Assembly (NCBI RefSeq): GCF_963678635.1
Contig: NC_087070.1
Span: 42,268,988-42,332,987 of the forward strand
Source: Symsagittifera roscoffensis
Lineage: Eukaryota; Xenacoelomorpha; Acoela; Convolutidae
Length of the DNA stretch: 64,000 nucleotides
Direction: 5' to 3'
Shown here piece after piece: positions 26,298 through 36,436 of the stretch; positions within the stretch are counted from its first letter, which is position 1, and each line of letters opens with the position of its first letter. The notes under the pieces are model-generated. The model saw only the letters and a list, made by a program, of their open reading frames with translations. It searched no databases and was not told where the DNA came from. The translations under genes were made by a program, and so were the position numbers.

Positions 26298-27050
26298 ATG
26301 CCGCAATTTCAGGCAAGACGCATCCCTGAGTTCTCACAGAAACTAGTTATCGGGACTTCGAAGACAAAATATACCAAACCAACTCTAGTAAAATCAAAAA
26401 TTCCCCCAATCCTAGCTGCAACCACACTCCCCCAAATTCACCCTCACCCTTCCACTGCCCAACACTCACAAAACTCAAGAGAACCCTCCACTCTAGAAAC
26501 TAGAACAACACAAGACCCATGGTCAAACCCCTGTCCAGAACTAATAGAAACCACAAGGAAAATATACTCCGAACTGGTCCACTGGAAACCGTTCTTTATG
26601 ATCTTATCAAAAACTAAAGTTGGTTATAATTTCAAATTAACCCTCAAGAGAACTCGGAACAGCCATATAGAAAACAACGAAAATACCTTCGCAATGCACG
26701 CAGCAATGATTTTTCCACACTTACTACTGCGCAAAACAAAGTCCGAAAATAATGGATCTTTATTCACGACAATAGCAAGGCGACTTAAGCAATGGCAAAA
26801 CGGAGACCTGGATGGCCTATATAATGAATGGAAGGCGCTGCAAATGCTCTTGACAAAAGGAAGTAGAAGAAAAACTGAAACTGGAGCACAACAGTTCAAT
26901 AAAATAATGAATACTGGTAAAATATCAAGCGCAAGAGCAAAGCTAACGGACAAATCCAATGGTGTTCTTTCGCTCGACGAGATCGTCAAAGGTAAGACAA
27001 TAGAACAGACTCTTATAGAGAAGCACCCACCATCTGAACCAACTCATTAG
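26298..27050 (+). mobile_element. N-terminal region of the restriction-endonuclease-type LINE protein
   Basis: Open frame of 250 residues. The first ~80 are Pro/Thr-rich and low in conserved signal. From about residue 85 it is helical. It includes TFAMHAAMIFPHLLLRKTKS, ARRLKQWQNGDLDGLYNEWK and SSARAKLTDKSNGVLSLDEI, which follow the pattern that precedes the RT in this lineage (the usual form is MPxLLLQKPS, then RRLxLWxxGDIDxLLxEG). The stop at 27,050 comes in the middle of the protein. The next conserved block, GTHGPSSLDANEWRRIL at about 27,149, is in a different frame. The ATG at 26,298 follows TTTCAGGTAG, so this may not be the original start. Confidence 0.7.
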
Positions 27051-27338
27051 AACTATATTACACCAGTCTCAAATGAAACAATTCCCTTCCATCCATCGAT
27101 ATTTGATCAGATAAACGGTGAACATTTCAAGAAAGCAACCATGAGAACGCACGGAACTCATGGACCGTCTAGCCTTGATGCAAATGAATGGAGACGAATT
27201 TTAACACATTTGGGGCAACCATCAATTGAGATTTCAAAAACAATTGCTAAAATTGCTAAAAATAGGCTACCGAAGAACTAAATTCACAACTAACGGAGCC
27301 ATATAACGCATATAGATTAATACCCTTAGATAAAAATC

Positions 27339-28720
27339 CAGGAGTAAAACCCATAGGCATCGGAGAAGTTATGCGTAGGATAATAGGACGAACAAAAACC
27401 AAATGCCAAAAAAAGGAACTCAAGTCAATCGGTTCAAACTATCAAGTCTGTCTAAGACAAAAATGTGGCATTGAATTTGCGATCCACACGCTAAGAGATC
27501 AATACAGCAAAACATCTTCCGATGCTGTTTTTTTGATAGATGCCGAAAACGATTTCAACTGCCTAAATCCAAAACTGGCATTGAAAAACATCGAAAATAC
27601 CTGCCCATCTTTTTTAATCGCGATTAAGGACTCCTACTCCACTCCATTTAAACTGTTTGCTAACAAAAAAAAAACATTTTTCCAGGAGTAAAACTCAAAG
27701 GCATTGGAGAAGTTATGCGTAGGATAATGCGACGAACAATAACCAAATGCCTAAAGAACGAACTCACGTCAATCGGTTCAAACTATCAAGTCTGTCTAAG
27801 ACAAAAATGTGGCATTGAATATGCGATCCACACGCTAAGAGATCAATACAGCAAAACATCTTCCGATGCTGTTTTTTTGATAGATGCCGAAAACGATTTT
27901 AACTCCCTAAATCCAAAGCTGACATTAAAAAACATCGAAAATACCTGCCCATCTTTTTTAATCGCGATTAAGGACTCCTACTCCACTCCATTTAAACTGT
28001 TTGCTAACAAAAAAAAACATTTTTCCAGGAGTAAAACTCAAAGGCATTGGAGAAGTTATGCGTAGGATAATGCGACGAACAATAACCAAATGCCTAAAGA
28101 ACGAACTCACGTCAATCGGTTCAAACTATCAAGTCTGTCTAAGACAAAAATGTGGCATTGAATATGCGATCCACACGCTAAGAGATCAATACAGCAAAAC
28201 ATCTTCCGATGCTGTTTTTTTGATAGATGCCGAAAACGATTTTAACTCCCTAAATCCAAAGCTGACATTAAAAAACATCGAAAATACCTGCCCATCTCTT
28301 TTAATCGCGATTAAGAACTCCTACTCCACTCCATTTAAACTGTTCGTTAACAAAAAAAAAAACATTTTTCCATGAGTAAAACCCATAGGCATCGGAGAAG
28401 TTATGCGTAGGATAATAGGACGAACAATAACCAAATGCCTAAAAAACGAACTCACGTCAATCGGTTCAAATTATCAAGTCTGTCTAAGACAAAAACGTGG
28501 CATTGAATATGCGATCCACACGCTAAGAGATCAATACAGCAAAACATCTTCCGATGCTGTTTTTTTGATAGATGCCGAAAACTATTTCAACTCCGTGAAT
28601 CCAAAGCTGGCATTGAAAAACATCGAAAATACCTGCCCATCTCTTTTAATCGCGATTAAGATATCCTACTCCGCTCCATTTGAACTGTTCGTTAAATAAA
28701 AAAACCAACTACTCTCAAGA
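27339..28720 (+). repeat. Fourfold 343/344-bp tandem amplification of the RT core
   Basis: Four direct copies begin at 27,339, 27,682, 28,025 and 28,369. Each encodes GIGEVMRRIxxRT, SNYQVCLRQK, AIHTLRDQYSKTSSDAVFLI (motif A entry), DAENDFN and NTCPSxLIAIKDSYSTPF. Copies 2 and 3 are almost the same. Copies 1 and 4 keep the original KPIGIGE context, which marks them as the outer, ancestral flanks. Junctions fall at CCAGGAGTAAAAC or the similar CCATGAGTAAAAC. The period is not a multiple of three, so reading frame changes from copy to copy and the array cannot be one protein. Motif A reads DAENDFN instead of the usual DAxNAFN. Confidence 0.93.
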
Positions 28721-29006
28721 AGGGACAACCCAGGGGGATCCACTAGCAATGGCCAAGCACGGTCTAGCCATAATACCCCTCATAACACTTTTATCAATAG
28801 ACAACGTAACCCAGAAATGGTACGCAGACGAAGGAAACGCAGTCGGTAATTTAAGCAACCTACGAACCGTCCTCGATAAAATTGTATCACTAGGTAAATT
28901 TTTTGGCTACCATGTTGAAGCATCCAAATGCCAACTCATTGTCAAAGATGAAAAACTTGGTGAAGCTGAGAAAATCTTCGAAAATACAGGAAACACTATA
29001 AAGTAG
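28680..29006 (+). mobile_element. RT motifs B and C of the restriction-endonuclease-type LINE
   Basis: The frame contains SQEGTTQGDPLAMAKHGLAI (motif B), then QKWYADEGNAVGN (motif C), then FFGYHVEASKCQLIVKDEK (motif D region), then AEKIFENTGNTIK. In this lineage motif C is normally YADD. Here the second aspartate is Glu, which should abolish or badly impair polymerase activity. A further block, MPNTMENLENCEKIIEKQ to SLPSKMGGLNIMLPS (29,182-29,490), and then KGASYWLNALPLNRYN near 29,538-29,586, continue the connection region in other frames. Confidence 0.8.
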
Positions 29007-29589
29007 GCGCCCGAGCGCTTGTTTCAGTTATAGAAACAGAATCTGAATTCTCGAATTTCAACAGAAAGAGCAAATCAAAACATTGAAAAAATTAACGAAA
29101 ATCGCTAAAACATCCCCCCAAAACGTTTATGCCTGCTAAACTAAAGGAGTTCGAGAAAAACTTTCATTTCTTACCAGGACAATGCCAAACACTATGGAAA
29201 ATTTAGAAAATTGTGAAAAGATTATCGAAAAACAATTAATACGTAACCTAATCGGTAAAAACACATTGAACCCCCAATTCCGTGAGATACCATCCTTACC
29301 CTCTAAAATGGGTGGCCTTAACATCATGCTGCCATCTGATCATGAAAGCTATCTAGAATGGTCTAAGAAAACATCACTAGTTTTGGAATCTCAAGATCCT
29401 GTTACAGCAATAACACAACAAGAAAAATATGTACGAAAACCAAAAAATTGTAAACTGATAGAACAAACCGAAAGAAAACAAACCTCATGAACTCCTTGGA
29501 TAGTTCAGATAAAAACGCAATCGACCTGGCCTCTGAAAAGGGAGCCTCTTACTGGCTCAACGCTTTACCATTGAACCGATATAACTGAA

Positions 29590-31188
29590 TAAATAATCAT
29601 AATAATGATAATGATTGGATTTACGGTAAAAACCGAACGGAGTGTTCCCCTTACAAGAACTAAAACAAAAGTTTTGGTGAAACTTAACAGTTGCTGCACA
29701 AACACAGGACACGCCAACTACATGAATTTTTGCTGTCGTAAAAGTTGTAGAAGTAGAACCAGTAGAACTTCAGCAAGTTTTTTTCCAGATTGTTGCAGTC
29801 GAAGATGTTCACAAATGGAGACATTCTATTAGCTAACCGGGCAGAACGAACCCAGAAGTTGTGATTAGACTTCGCTAGTCTAACACGTGGAATAAAAAGG
29901 GTAAAGTTTTTGGAATACCGCGGGAAACATCTGCTACAAAGCAAATGTGTTTTGCCATTCTATGTCAAAACGATCCTTGAGTATGTTACTGAAAAGCATA
30001 ACATCATGAAGCTCAAGATATAGAGAAACGGGCAAAAATTTCAGAAGAGATAGTCGAGTAGCATAATTTTCTTCTGTCGGTAAAATCCACCGGGAGGCTC
30101 TTTTTTGTAACATTTCTATTCGATTCAAGCCTGATTTCGAAGCATACCAAACTTGCGAAGCATAAGAGAGAATAGGAACTACCATACCGCAGTATACATT
30201 CAGCTTCTTTTCAGTGCTGGCTCAAAAGGTAAGGTTGCGTTTCAGAAGGAAGAAGCATTTGATAGCATTCGCCAGTCGCAGTGATACGTTTCACTGCCAG
30301 GTGAGGTTTTTGTCGACAACAACTCCAAGATCTTTTTCTACACAACTGGGTTCCACACCCCTTCCTGCCAGTGTACATCCATGAAAGGAACTTTTGAATG
30401 GTAGGTTATGAGTTTTATCTAAGTTGACTTTCAGTGAAATTAAAAGGTACCAGTTTTCTAACTATAAAAGAGAATTCTGCATTCCGAAAAGCGTTCTTTT
30501 GATTGTCTTTAAGTCGTCTGCAAACAAGTAAGCGTCGTCGATGTTCAAGCATTCGGGAAGATCGTTGATATAAATCGAAAAAATAGAACCTTGTGGCACT
30601 CCGCTTCCGATGCTCAAGAAATCTGAGAGTTGCTCGTTTACGCTGACTTGTTGCTTTCTGTTCGTAAGGTAGCTTCTCAATATTACAAACACTTTTCCTC
30701 GTATACCGAGGCACCACAATTTTTCAAGAAGGACTTTATGAGATATATTATCAGAAGCTTTTTCGAAGTCGACAAATAAAGCTCCAAGTTCGGGATAGTC
30801 TGAATCATCTTTGCATCTGTACAGTTTATCCACATAATCAATAGGCTGAACTATAGTGGACCGTTTTTTCCGGAAGCCATATTGGCTGGGAGAAAATATT
30901 TTGGAAAGGTTTTCATATATCGCATCGAATAAAATCCTTTCAAAGACTTTGCTAACTGTCAAGAGGGAGCTTGGTTGATATTGTGTAACCACTTCGCAAT
31001 TTTTTGAGTTGAAAAGCGGTATAACCAAAGATTTTTTCCACTGCGAGTGGTAGACTCCTTTGTTGATGATGGTTTGAAAAACTATTGTCTTTGATTTGGA
31101 TAGTTGACTTGAAGTATTCTTTAAGAGCCTGTTGGGGATTTTGTCTGGACCGGTTGCTCTGTTGACCTTTACGGCGTTTAGGTATTTC
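29590..31188 (-). mobile_element. Reverse-oriented LINE (jockey/CR1-like) inserted into the first LINE
   Basis: Minus-strand reading from 31,188 gives TGPDKIPNRLLK in a broken frame, then NSKNCEVVTQYQPSSLLTVS, KVFERILFDAIYENLSKIF, SQYGFRKKRSTIVQPIDYVD, LFVDFEKASDNISHKVLLEK (motif A with Asp), SGVPQGSIF (motif B), LFADDLKTIKRT (motif C) and, at 29,934-30,185, VVPILSYASQVWYASKSGLN and the QKRASRWI tail. Just beyond its 3' end there is a short AT-rich tail (ATAATCATTATC-like). The 5' part with the endonuclease is missing, as is usual for 5'-truncated LINE insertions. It splits the other LINE between LPLNRYN and FRDGFYLRYGW. Stops and frameshifts separate the RT from the C-terminal piece. Confidence 0.88.
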
Positions 31189-31884
31189 AGAGATGGTTTT
31201 TACTTAAGATACGGATGGGAAACGACGAAAATCACTCACATGTGCATGTGGTGCTTATTTTATTTTTTGACACATGCGCTACACTGTGCAAAGGGCGGTT
31301 ACACACACATAAAACACAATGAAATCAGAGACACATTCGCCAACCTCATGGACGAGGTTTGCCATGACGTCGAGATGGAGCCGAAACTTCAGCGGTTGCA
31401 AGGCGAAAGCTTTGTCAACAATTCAACTACAGCTGTAGATGAGGCACGAATTGACATTACGGCAAACGGACTCTGGGGTTCACGATTCAGCCGCGCTTTC
31501 TTTGATGTGAAAATTTTCAAACCCCATGCCAAAACATCGCGAAAACTGCATAAAGACGCATATAAATATCACGAAACGCTGAAGAACTCCAAATTTCAGC
31601 AAAGAATTTCAAACGTAGAGCAGAGTAGCTTCTGCCCGTTAATTTTCGGATGCACCGGTGGCGCTGCTCCTACAGCCACGCGGACGATGCAACGATTAGC
31701 CGAAAAACTAAGTGAAAAAAGACAAGAAAGCTATCCAGAGTCGATAAATTACATAAGAACTAAAATAAGCTTCGCGCTCCTGAGGAGCTCTATACTATGT
31801 ATAAGGGGGTGCAGATCGCTGCGCAAAGTTCAATTTATCGACAACTTCATTAGCGCTATTGTAGAGCAAGGACGGCTAAGATAA
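31132..31884 (+). mobile_element. Zinc-finger and restriction-like endonuclease end of the split LINE
   Basis: The first ~18 codons of this open frame come from the inserted LINE. From about 31,189 it is the C-terminus of the interrupted element: FRDGFYLRYGW, then a CX2CX6HX3C motif (C-M-W-C to H-A-L-H-C), then KHNEIRDTFANLMDEVCHDV, EPKLQRLQGE, DEARIDITANGLWG, RAFFDVKIF, VEQSSFCPLIFGCTGG and RTKISFALLRSSILCIRG. The R-x-D-I to F-D-V-K-I pair matches the acidic active-site layout of PD-(D/E)XK nucleases in R2-like elements. This segment itself looks intact. It would nick target DNA for target-primed reverse transcription. Confidence 0.8.
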
Positions 31885-32337
31885 ATTAACATTACGACGA
31901 TGCATTGCATACTGATTTATGACTTCATTGATAAACTGATACAGCTTGCTGATATATATGCACTTTTATAATACTGGTATGGCCCTATCCAGCTTGTGCA
32001 CTTACCGAACTAAACGGAAGGGCCTTTTTTCTAATTTAGTTTTTTTTTTAAAATTTTAAGTCGCTTTGATGAGCTTGACAATATCTTTAACTCTTAGCAT
32101 TTTCAAATTTTCCTTCATAAGTTATTTATGAAAAAGAAGACGTTAATCAAAGAAGAGAAAACCCAGGAAAATCTGATCCCGACAAGCGAAACTAACTTAA
32201 TTTGTCCGATGTTCTATTTTGTCCCCTTGGGAGTTTCTTAAACTTATTCTGATGACATCTTTTACACTTTACACTTGAATGCTTCAATTAAATTAAATTC
32301 AAAGAAAGATCATTCGTACGGTGAATTTTACAAGCAT
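31885..32337. other. LINE 3' tail and ferlin 3'-flank, no coding
   Basis: This holds the 3' untranslated tail of the plus-strand LINE, including a hairpin-prone pair GGCCCTATCC and GGAAGGGCC around 31,982-32,030 and a T-rich run just before the second copy of the 16-bp repeat. From 32,068 to 32,337 is ordinary AT-rich sequence that should serve as the 3' untranslated region of ferlin on the minus strand. I see no clean AATAAA on that strand. Confidence 0.5.
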
Positions 32338-32703
32338 TCAAAGGGTTCCCTCAATAATTGCAGATGGCAATGATGTAGGGAACGAATAGAGGAATAATAA
32401 GATAAACAAAGCTAAAATCAGAATCAAGAGAAAAGTTAGAATTATCCATTTCACTCTCTTCCAAATTATATATTTCCATGATCTCCAGGGGTTGAGAAGG
32501 GCATGGAAGGAAGTTTTTGGTCTTTCCGGTGGAGTGAGGAATGGATACGCATTTGGAGAATCTCTTGCCTTAGCAGCTGGTTTTTCGTTCGCTTCATCTT
32601 CTGTCAGAAGCTCCATTTCTACCTCTAGTTTTGACGTTAATTCTTTATAGTCGCCACGTTTTGTATATCGAGTCATCGGAAAAAATCCCCTTACTCTTTT
32701 GGA
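32338..32703 (-). CDS. Ferlin, last coding exon (C-terminal linker and transmembrane anchor)
   Basis: Ferlins are tail-anchored multi-C2 proteins that mediate calcium-dependent membrane fusion and repair. This exon starts after TTTTCCAG at 32,703 in phase 0 with SKRVRGFFP, matching the family's EQKRVRGWWP. It continues KLEVEMELLTEDEANEKPAA, RDSPNAYPFLTPPERPKTSF, NPWRSWKYIIWKRVKW, then a single transmembrane helix (IILTFLLILILALFILLFLY) followed by SFPTSLPSAIIEGTL and a stop. Topology is cytosolic N-terminus with a short lumenal tail. About a dozen residues present in other ferlins just before EQKRVRG are missing between this exon and the previous one, so a small unrecognised exon may lie in the 413-bp intron. 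Confidence 0.93.
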   Translation of the reverse strand, partial: SKRVRGFFPMTRYTKRGDYKELTSKLEVEMELLTEDEANEKPAAKARDSPNAYPFLTPPERPKTSFHALLNPWRSWKYIIWKRVKWIILTFLLILILALFILLFLYSFPTSLPSAIIEGTL

Positions 32704-33116
32704 CTGGAAAAGTGAAATCCAAGGGTTAGCTTTTGACTCTTGTAACTAAACAAAGTCAAGTTTGCTTTAATCAATTATTATGATATTGAAATTTAGTATG
32801 ATTTGATTGTCAGTAACTCAAGGTGCTTAAATTAGCCTGTCGCACGATAAATATGATTAGAAACCAGCTCAGAAAAATTGAATGGATGGAAAATAATCTC
32901 AATGAGTCAAAAATTTGAAACTTTGTTACTACTTCATTATTTTTTGAAACATCATGAATACTTTATGATTTGGCTTTTTATGAAGTTCTTCTCATTTGGT
33001 GAAAATTGGATCAAACGGTAATCAAAAGTCAAAACTGGAAAAAATAAAAATTGAGCGTGTACAAATTTTAGATTGCGTTCACTGAATTGTAGATTTTTTT
33101 GTACAAAGTAGCTTAC

Positions 33117-33418
33117 CATAGAGAAGTCGCATTCTCTTGAAAACTGCGATGGACGGGGCATCTTGCTCAAGTTCAAACTGAGCTCGCCTATGAAATCATC
33201 TGAGCTGATGAAGTCATTGTCCCACACTTGGAAATGGATCACAGGTGGGACAAACTGGCTTGTCGCATGTCTGGCTAGCAGGCGCCGCTTTTCTTTTACT
33301 TCAACCTTCATTTCCTGCGGGACTAGTTTGAACTCAAAAATAAATCGCCAGTTGAATAAGGCAGTACCATCCATGCATCTGTAGTGTACGTCTGTCTTTT
33401 GACGACCTGTTTCCATGC
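33117..33418 (-). CDS. Ferlin, penultimate exon (C-terminal C2 domain)
   Basis: 302-bp exon with acceptor ATTTCAG ending at 33,419 and donor GTAAGC starting at 33,116. It encodes QKTDVHYRCMDGTALFNWRF, then VIHFQVWDNDFISSDDFIGE, then LNLSKMPRPSQFSRECDFSM. The first block is a hallmark of the last C2 domain of ferlins (QKTDVHYRSLxGEGNFNWRF). WDND and SSDDF are the calcium-binding loop acidic residues of that C2. The exon starts in phase 1, with G from the previous exon plus GC making Gly, and ends in phase 0, which fits both neighbours. Confidence 0.94.
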
Positions 33419-34695
33419 CTGAAATATTGTTCTTCGGTAGTTAATAAATATTGATTTGAGATCTTATTAGTTTTCGGCAATAACCAATGTTAAGGTCATG
33501 AGATTGAACATAAAAGCTGAATATTTGCGCTGACTCTTTCACGAAGTGAAGGATAATAACTATCTATGGGGTAGGATGTGTTTTCTTCTTCCGATTTGAC
33601 TACCTGAAAGAAAGCCTGTGGGGTTTCAAGTGTGGTATCATATTGAAGCGTTTTCAGTCGTAAGGTGGATTCCGTTTTTTACACTTGCTAGAGCAAGTGC
33701 CTTGTAATCGAGAACGGGACTGTTCCCCCGTAAGCAACTTTTCGTACAAACCTGTAAGAAATTGAATTTGCTTTCTTATTGAAACTTAGCCTATAATAGT
33801 CTCCTTGCACCGTAAGGCCTGAGGGTTCGAATTCCGTCTGCACCTCTGTTTTTCAGTACGTATGAAATTGATATATTTTTCTGGAAAGTTTGCATTGTCA
33901 GCCTTTAGTTGTCTGCTTATGTTTTGTCGATTTAGTTGCCACATCATTAATTTTTCTTGTACAGTAAGCAGTTTTCCTTATAGTTGCAAGTATTGATGAG
34001 TTATCCTGTGATTTGTAATTTTAGTATACCTGACTATTTTTGTTTTTCTTTGATTCGTTTTGGTCTAAAGCTATTTCGGCCTGAATAGTATCGGCGTATG
34101 TTTTATCGACTTAGTCACTGTATAAAACTTAATGTTCAAAGCTTTTCACCTCAACTAATTAAGGCATTTTTTGTTTACGGCTCAATGGTCTTCTACCCAC
34201 GTATTGTCAGCTTAGTGGTCGCTCAGTATTTAATAAAAGCTTATTTAATGCTGCTGGTTGTTTCTCAACTGTTTTTCTGAAATTGTATTATCCTTTTTTG
34301 AAAAAATGTTAAATTTTTAAAGATTTTTTTCGACTATTATTTGCTAGCTTGCATTGTTCTGTTCCCGTAGTATCGCAAGTGATGTGATGCTCTGCTTCGC
34401 CTGTGTTTAAATTGTCTATGTCAAGAAAAATTGGTCTAAAAATTTTCTGTTTCCAGATTAAATTAGTCATTTTTTGTAGCTGCCAACCTTCAATTCTACC
34501 TACTAATTAACTACTATTTTAAAATAAAGTTATTATAGCTATTAGTAGCACTCATTCTTGCATTTGTTCAACTTACTGTTCTAAAAAATATATAACTGAA
34601 GTTTCAAAATCAGTGTGGTTAGAACATTCCGTGCTACTTGCACAGCAACGTGCTATCCTTACTAAGATTATAATGTTGTTTTTAGATAGATAAAA
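33419..34695. other. Ferlin intron sequence upstream of VPS28; tRNA-like relics
   Basis: Non-coding and AT-rich. Two short stretches recall tRNA-derived repeats. GCTAGAGCAAGTGCC followed by TTGTAATCGAG (33,688-33,717) resembles the D-to-anticodon part of a tRNA-Thr. GAGGGTTCGAATTCCGTC (33,822-33,839) is a good B-box arm. Neither closes into a full cloverleaf. The region just before VPS28 ends with TGTTGTTTTTAG, a possible splice acceptor in the 5' leader. I see nothing else. Confidence 0.4.
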
Positions 34696-34763
34696 ATGAA
34701 TCAATCAAGGCCTGAATTGATGGAAGAGGTGAAACTACATGACAGTCCAAAAGAACGAGCCCA
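34696..34763 (+). CDS. VPS28: VPS28 exon 1 (ESCRT-I subunit)
   Basis: VPS28 is a core subunit of ESCRT-I, which sorts ubiquitinated cargo into multivesicular bodies together with TSG101, VPS37 and MVB12. This exon encodes MNQSRPELMEEVKLHDSPKE and RA, matching the family start KPELYEEVKLYxNAREREK. The ATG is taken as the start because an in-frame TAG lies three codons upstream at 34,687-34,689. Shortly before it is TGTTGTTTTTAG, so a spliced (or trans-spliced) 5' leader is possible. The exon ends in phase 2 (CA) at donor GTTTGT. The next exon supplies T to make His before YDN. Confidence 0.88.
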
Positions 34764-35202
34764 GTTTGTACTGATTTTCTATCAAGGCCTATTTTTTGAA
34801 ACTACTAATTTTGGTGATTACACAAGCGAATGCTTTCTAAAATACGAGTTCTTGTTTCTAATCGGCTCCTAGCATAAGTTTTTTAAAGGGTATGGTAATA
34901 AATATTACATGGTGTATAAACTCTATTAGGCAGTTGGGACTGTAATATAATTAGTCAAATATTTCGGAGGGCACCGGTTTTAATCTCATTGTCGGCTAAT
35001 TCTTTTTTTTCCAAAACTTATTTTTCTTGCAATTTTTTATAGCTTTTTTGTCATTTTTTTGCATTTGCGATGAGAAACTTCACCACAGTGTAAGATTTTA
35101 CGATGTATAAGAATGCTGCTTAATTTTTTTTGTCTTAGGGCTGTTTTCCTCATTTGAATAAAAATGTATAATATTTCGTTTGATCGAATTATTGTGTTTC
35201 AG

Positions 35203-35292
35203 TTACGACAATTTGGCTGATTTGTATGCTGTAATCAACACACTTCAATGCCTTGAAAGAGCATACATCCGAGATTGTGTAAAGACGAACGA
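35203..35292 (+). CDS. VPS28: VPS28 exon 2
   Basis: Acceptor TGTTTCAG. The exon encodes [20 protein letters not shown] and [10 protein letters not shown], equivalent to the family's YDNMADLFAVVKTLQALEKA and YIKDC. This is the N-terminal core helical region, which packs with TSG101 and VPS37 in the ESCRT-I stalk/headpiece. It ends in phase 2 (GA) at GTATGT, and the following exon begins with G to complete Glu. Confidence 0.95.
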
Positions 35293-35366
35293 GTATGTCA
35301 AAATTTTCTAATGTTTTCATTTCATAATCCTTCAGTGTTTATTTTTTTTTTCATTTTGAACCGAAG

Positions 35367-35472
35367 GTATGAAGCTGCTTGTAACAAACTGCTGGCCCAA
35401 TACAAAACAGCTTTCAGACTTGTGCAGAGCTCAGAATTTCCAGACGTGGACTCTTTTGTGAAGAAATACAGA
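35367..35472 (+). CDS. VPS28: VPS28 exon 3
   Basis: The acceptor is the AG in CCGAAG after a long T-run. The exon encodes YEAACNKLLAQYKTAFRLVQ, then SSEFPDVDSFVKKYR, matching YTAACSKLLVQYKAAFKQVQ and the SSIDEFCRKFRLDCPLA block of other VPS28 proteins. It ends in phase 0 at donor GTGCGT. The intron to exon 4 is 413 bp. Confidence 0.95.
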
Positions 35473-35885
35473 GTGCGTGTAATATAATATGCCAAAAATC
35501 TGCTCTTTGCTCCGACAACTCAATGTGTCGAAAGAATCCATAGGCCAACGTGGTTTTTTCGTGCAATTTTATGTGCCTCGAAATAATCTCGCTAATTATC
35601 AAGACTGTTTTGAGATAAAAGCCTTTTTCTGTAGCCGTTTAGTTTCTAGAAATCTTCTGCTCTCTCAATGTCAAGAAACCCTTGTCTGAATAATTATGCC
35701 TCTCAAGCCAGCTTACTTTAGATGATTCCATTGCAGCTAAATGATTTAAGATATAGTTAGCTTATTCTTGAAGCTGGATTCCAATTCTTTCGCTGGCGAA
35801 AATGGCCGAAAGTCTCCGAAACATATATTTGAAATTGTGTTAGTTGTAGCTCAAGCGAGTATCCTTACTTTTTATGTGTTCACAG

Positions 35886-35990
35886 CTTGATTGCGTGGCT
35901 GCACTGGAGCGGATCAAAGACGACCAGCCGGTTAAAGTTCGCTCAGAGAAGACAGGCAACTCAAACAAGTGTATTGCAGACATCGTATCA
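35886..35990 (+). CDS. VPS28: VPS28 exon 4
   Basis: Acceptor GTTCACAG. The 35 codons include LDCVAALERIKDDQPVKVRS and NSNKCIADIVS. The family equivalents are LDCPLAMERIKEDRPITIKD and NLNRCIADIVSLFITVMD. This exon joins the N-terminal core to the C-terminal four-helix bundle. Both ends are phase 0, and the donor is GTAAGC. Confidence 0.95.
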
Positions 35991-36436
35991 GTAAGCTTTA
36001 ATTTTTTTTGCCAAAAACAACGACCCTTTCTTATGAAGAAAAAGGTCTCCTAGACTTCTCAGCATATCTTATAAATTTGCTGCCGTTTAAGAATTTCCTC
36101 CCCTTTCATGAAGGGGGCGGTAGAATCGTTTCCTATCCTTGTCTGATGGGAAACGTCAATGCTTTGCTAATGGCGAGTTTGAAGGGGTTTAAGCTTTATC
36201 TTCCTCACTATAAACGAAGACCTTGGATTGAAGTCCTTGGTTTAAAGTCCATCATGATCTGCGTTCATTGTATGCAACGTCCCATCCAAAAAATAGTCCA
36301 AAAATTGTTCAGTTCGTAGTAAAGGCTACAACAGCGGTTCTGTTAAGAGCCGAGCAGCTCCTAAGTTGTGCATCTTCCAATATTATATAGCCTTAAGTTT
36401 AGTGCTGGGGGTTTTATCATTGAATTATCTGTTTAG

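Larger units (their letters stand above)
26253..32067 (+). mobile_element. LINE with C-terminal restriction-like endonuclease, interrupted by another LINE
   Basis: A 16-bp direct repeat, AATTTTAAGTCGCTTT, lies at 26,253-26,268 and 32,052-32,067 and looks like a target-site duplication. Between the two copies, on the plus strand and in family order, are an N-terminal region, a reverse transcriptase, a connection region, a CX2CX6HX3C zinc-finger-like motif and a PD-(D/E)XK-type nuclease domain. That architecture is known for R2/NeSL/CRE/Dada-type non-LTR retrotransposons. The RT motifs (GVKPIGIGEV, TTQGDPLAM) belong to a lineage I remember from predicted proteins of many invertebrates. A reverse-oriented LINE is inserted at about 29,590-31,188. 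The frame is broken in several places and the YADD box reads YADE. Confidence 0.8.

Noticed and set aside
27715-28375. Multigene family of small RT-like proteins at 27.4-28.7 kb
   Set aside because: The four open frames are tandem copies of one 343-bp piece of a single LINE and lack the other RT motifs.
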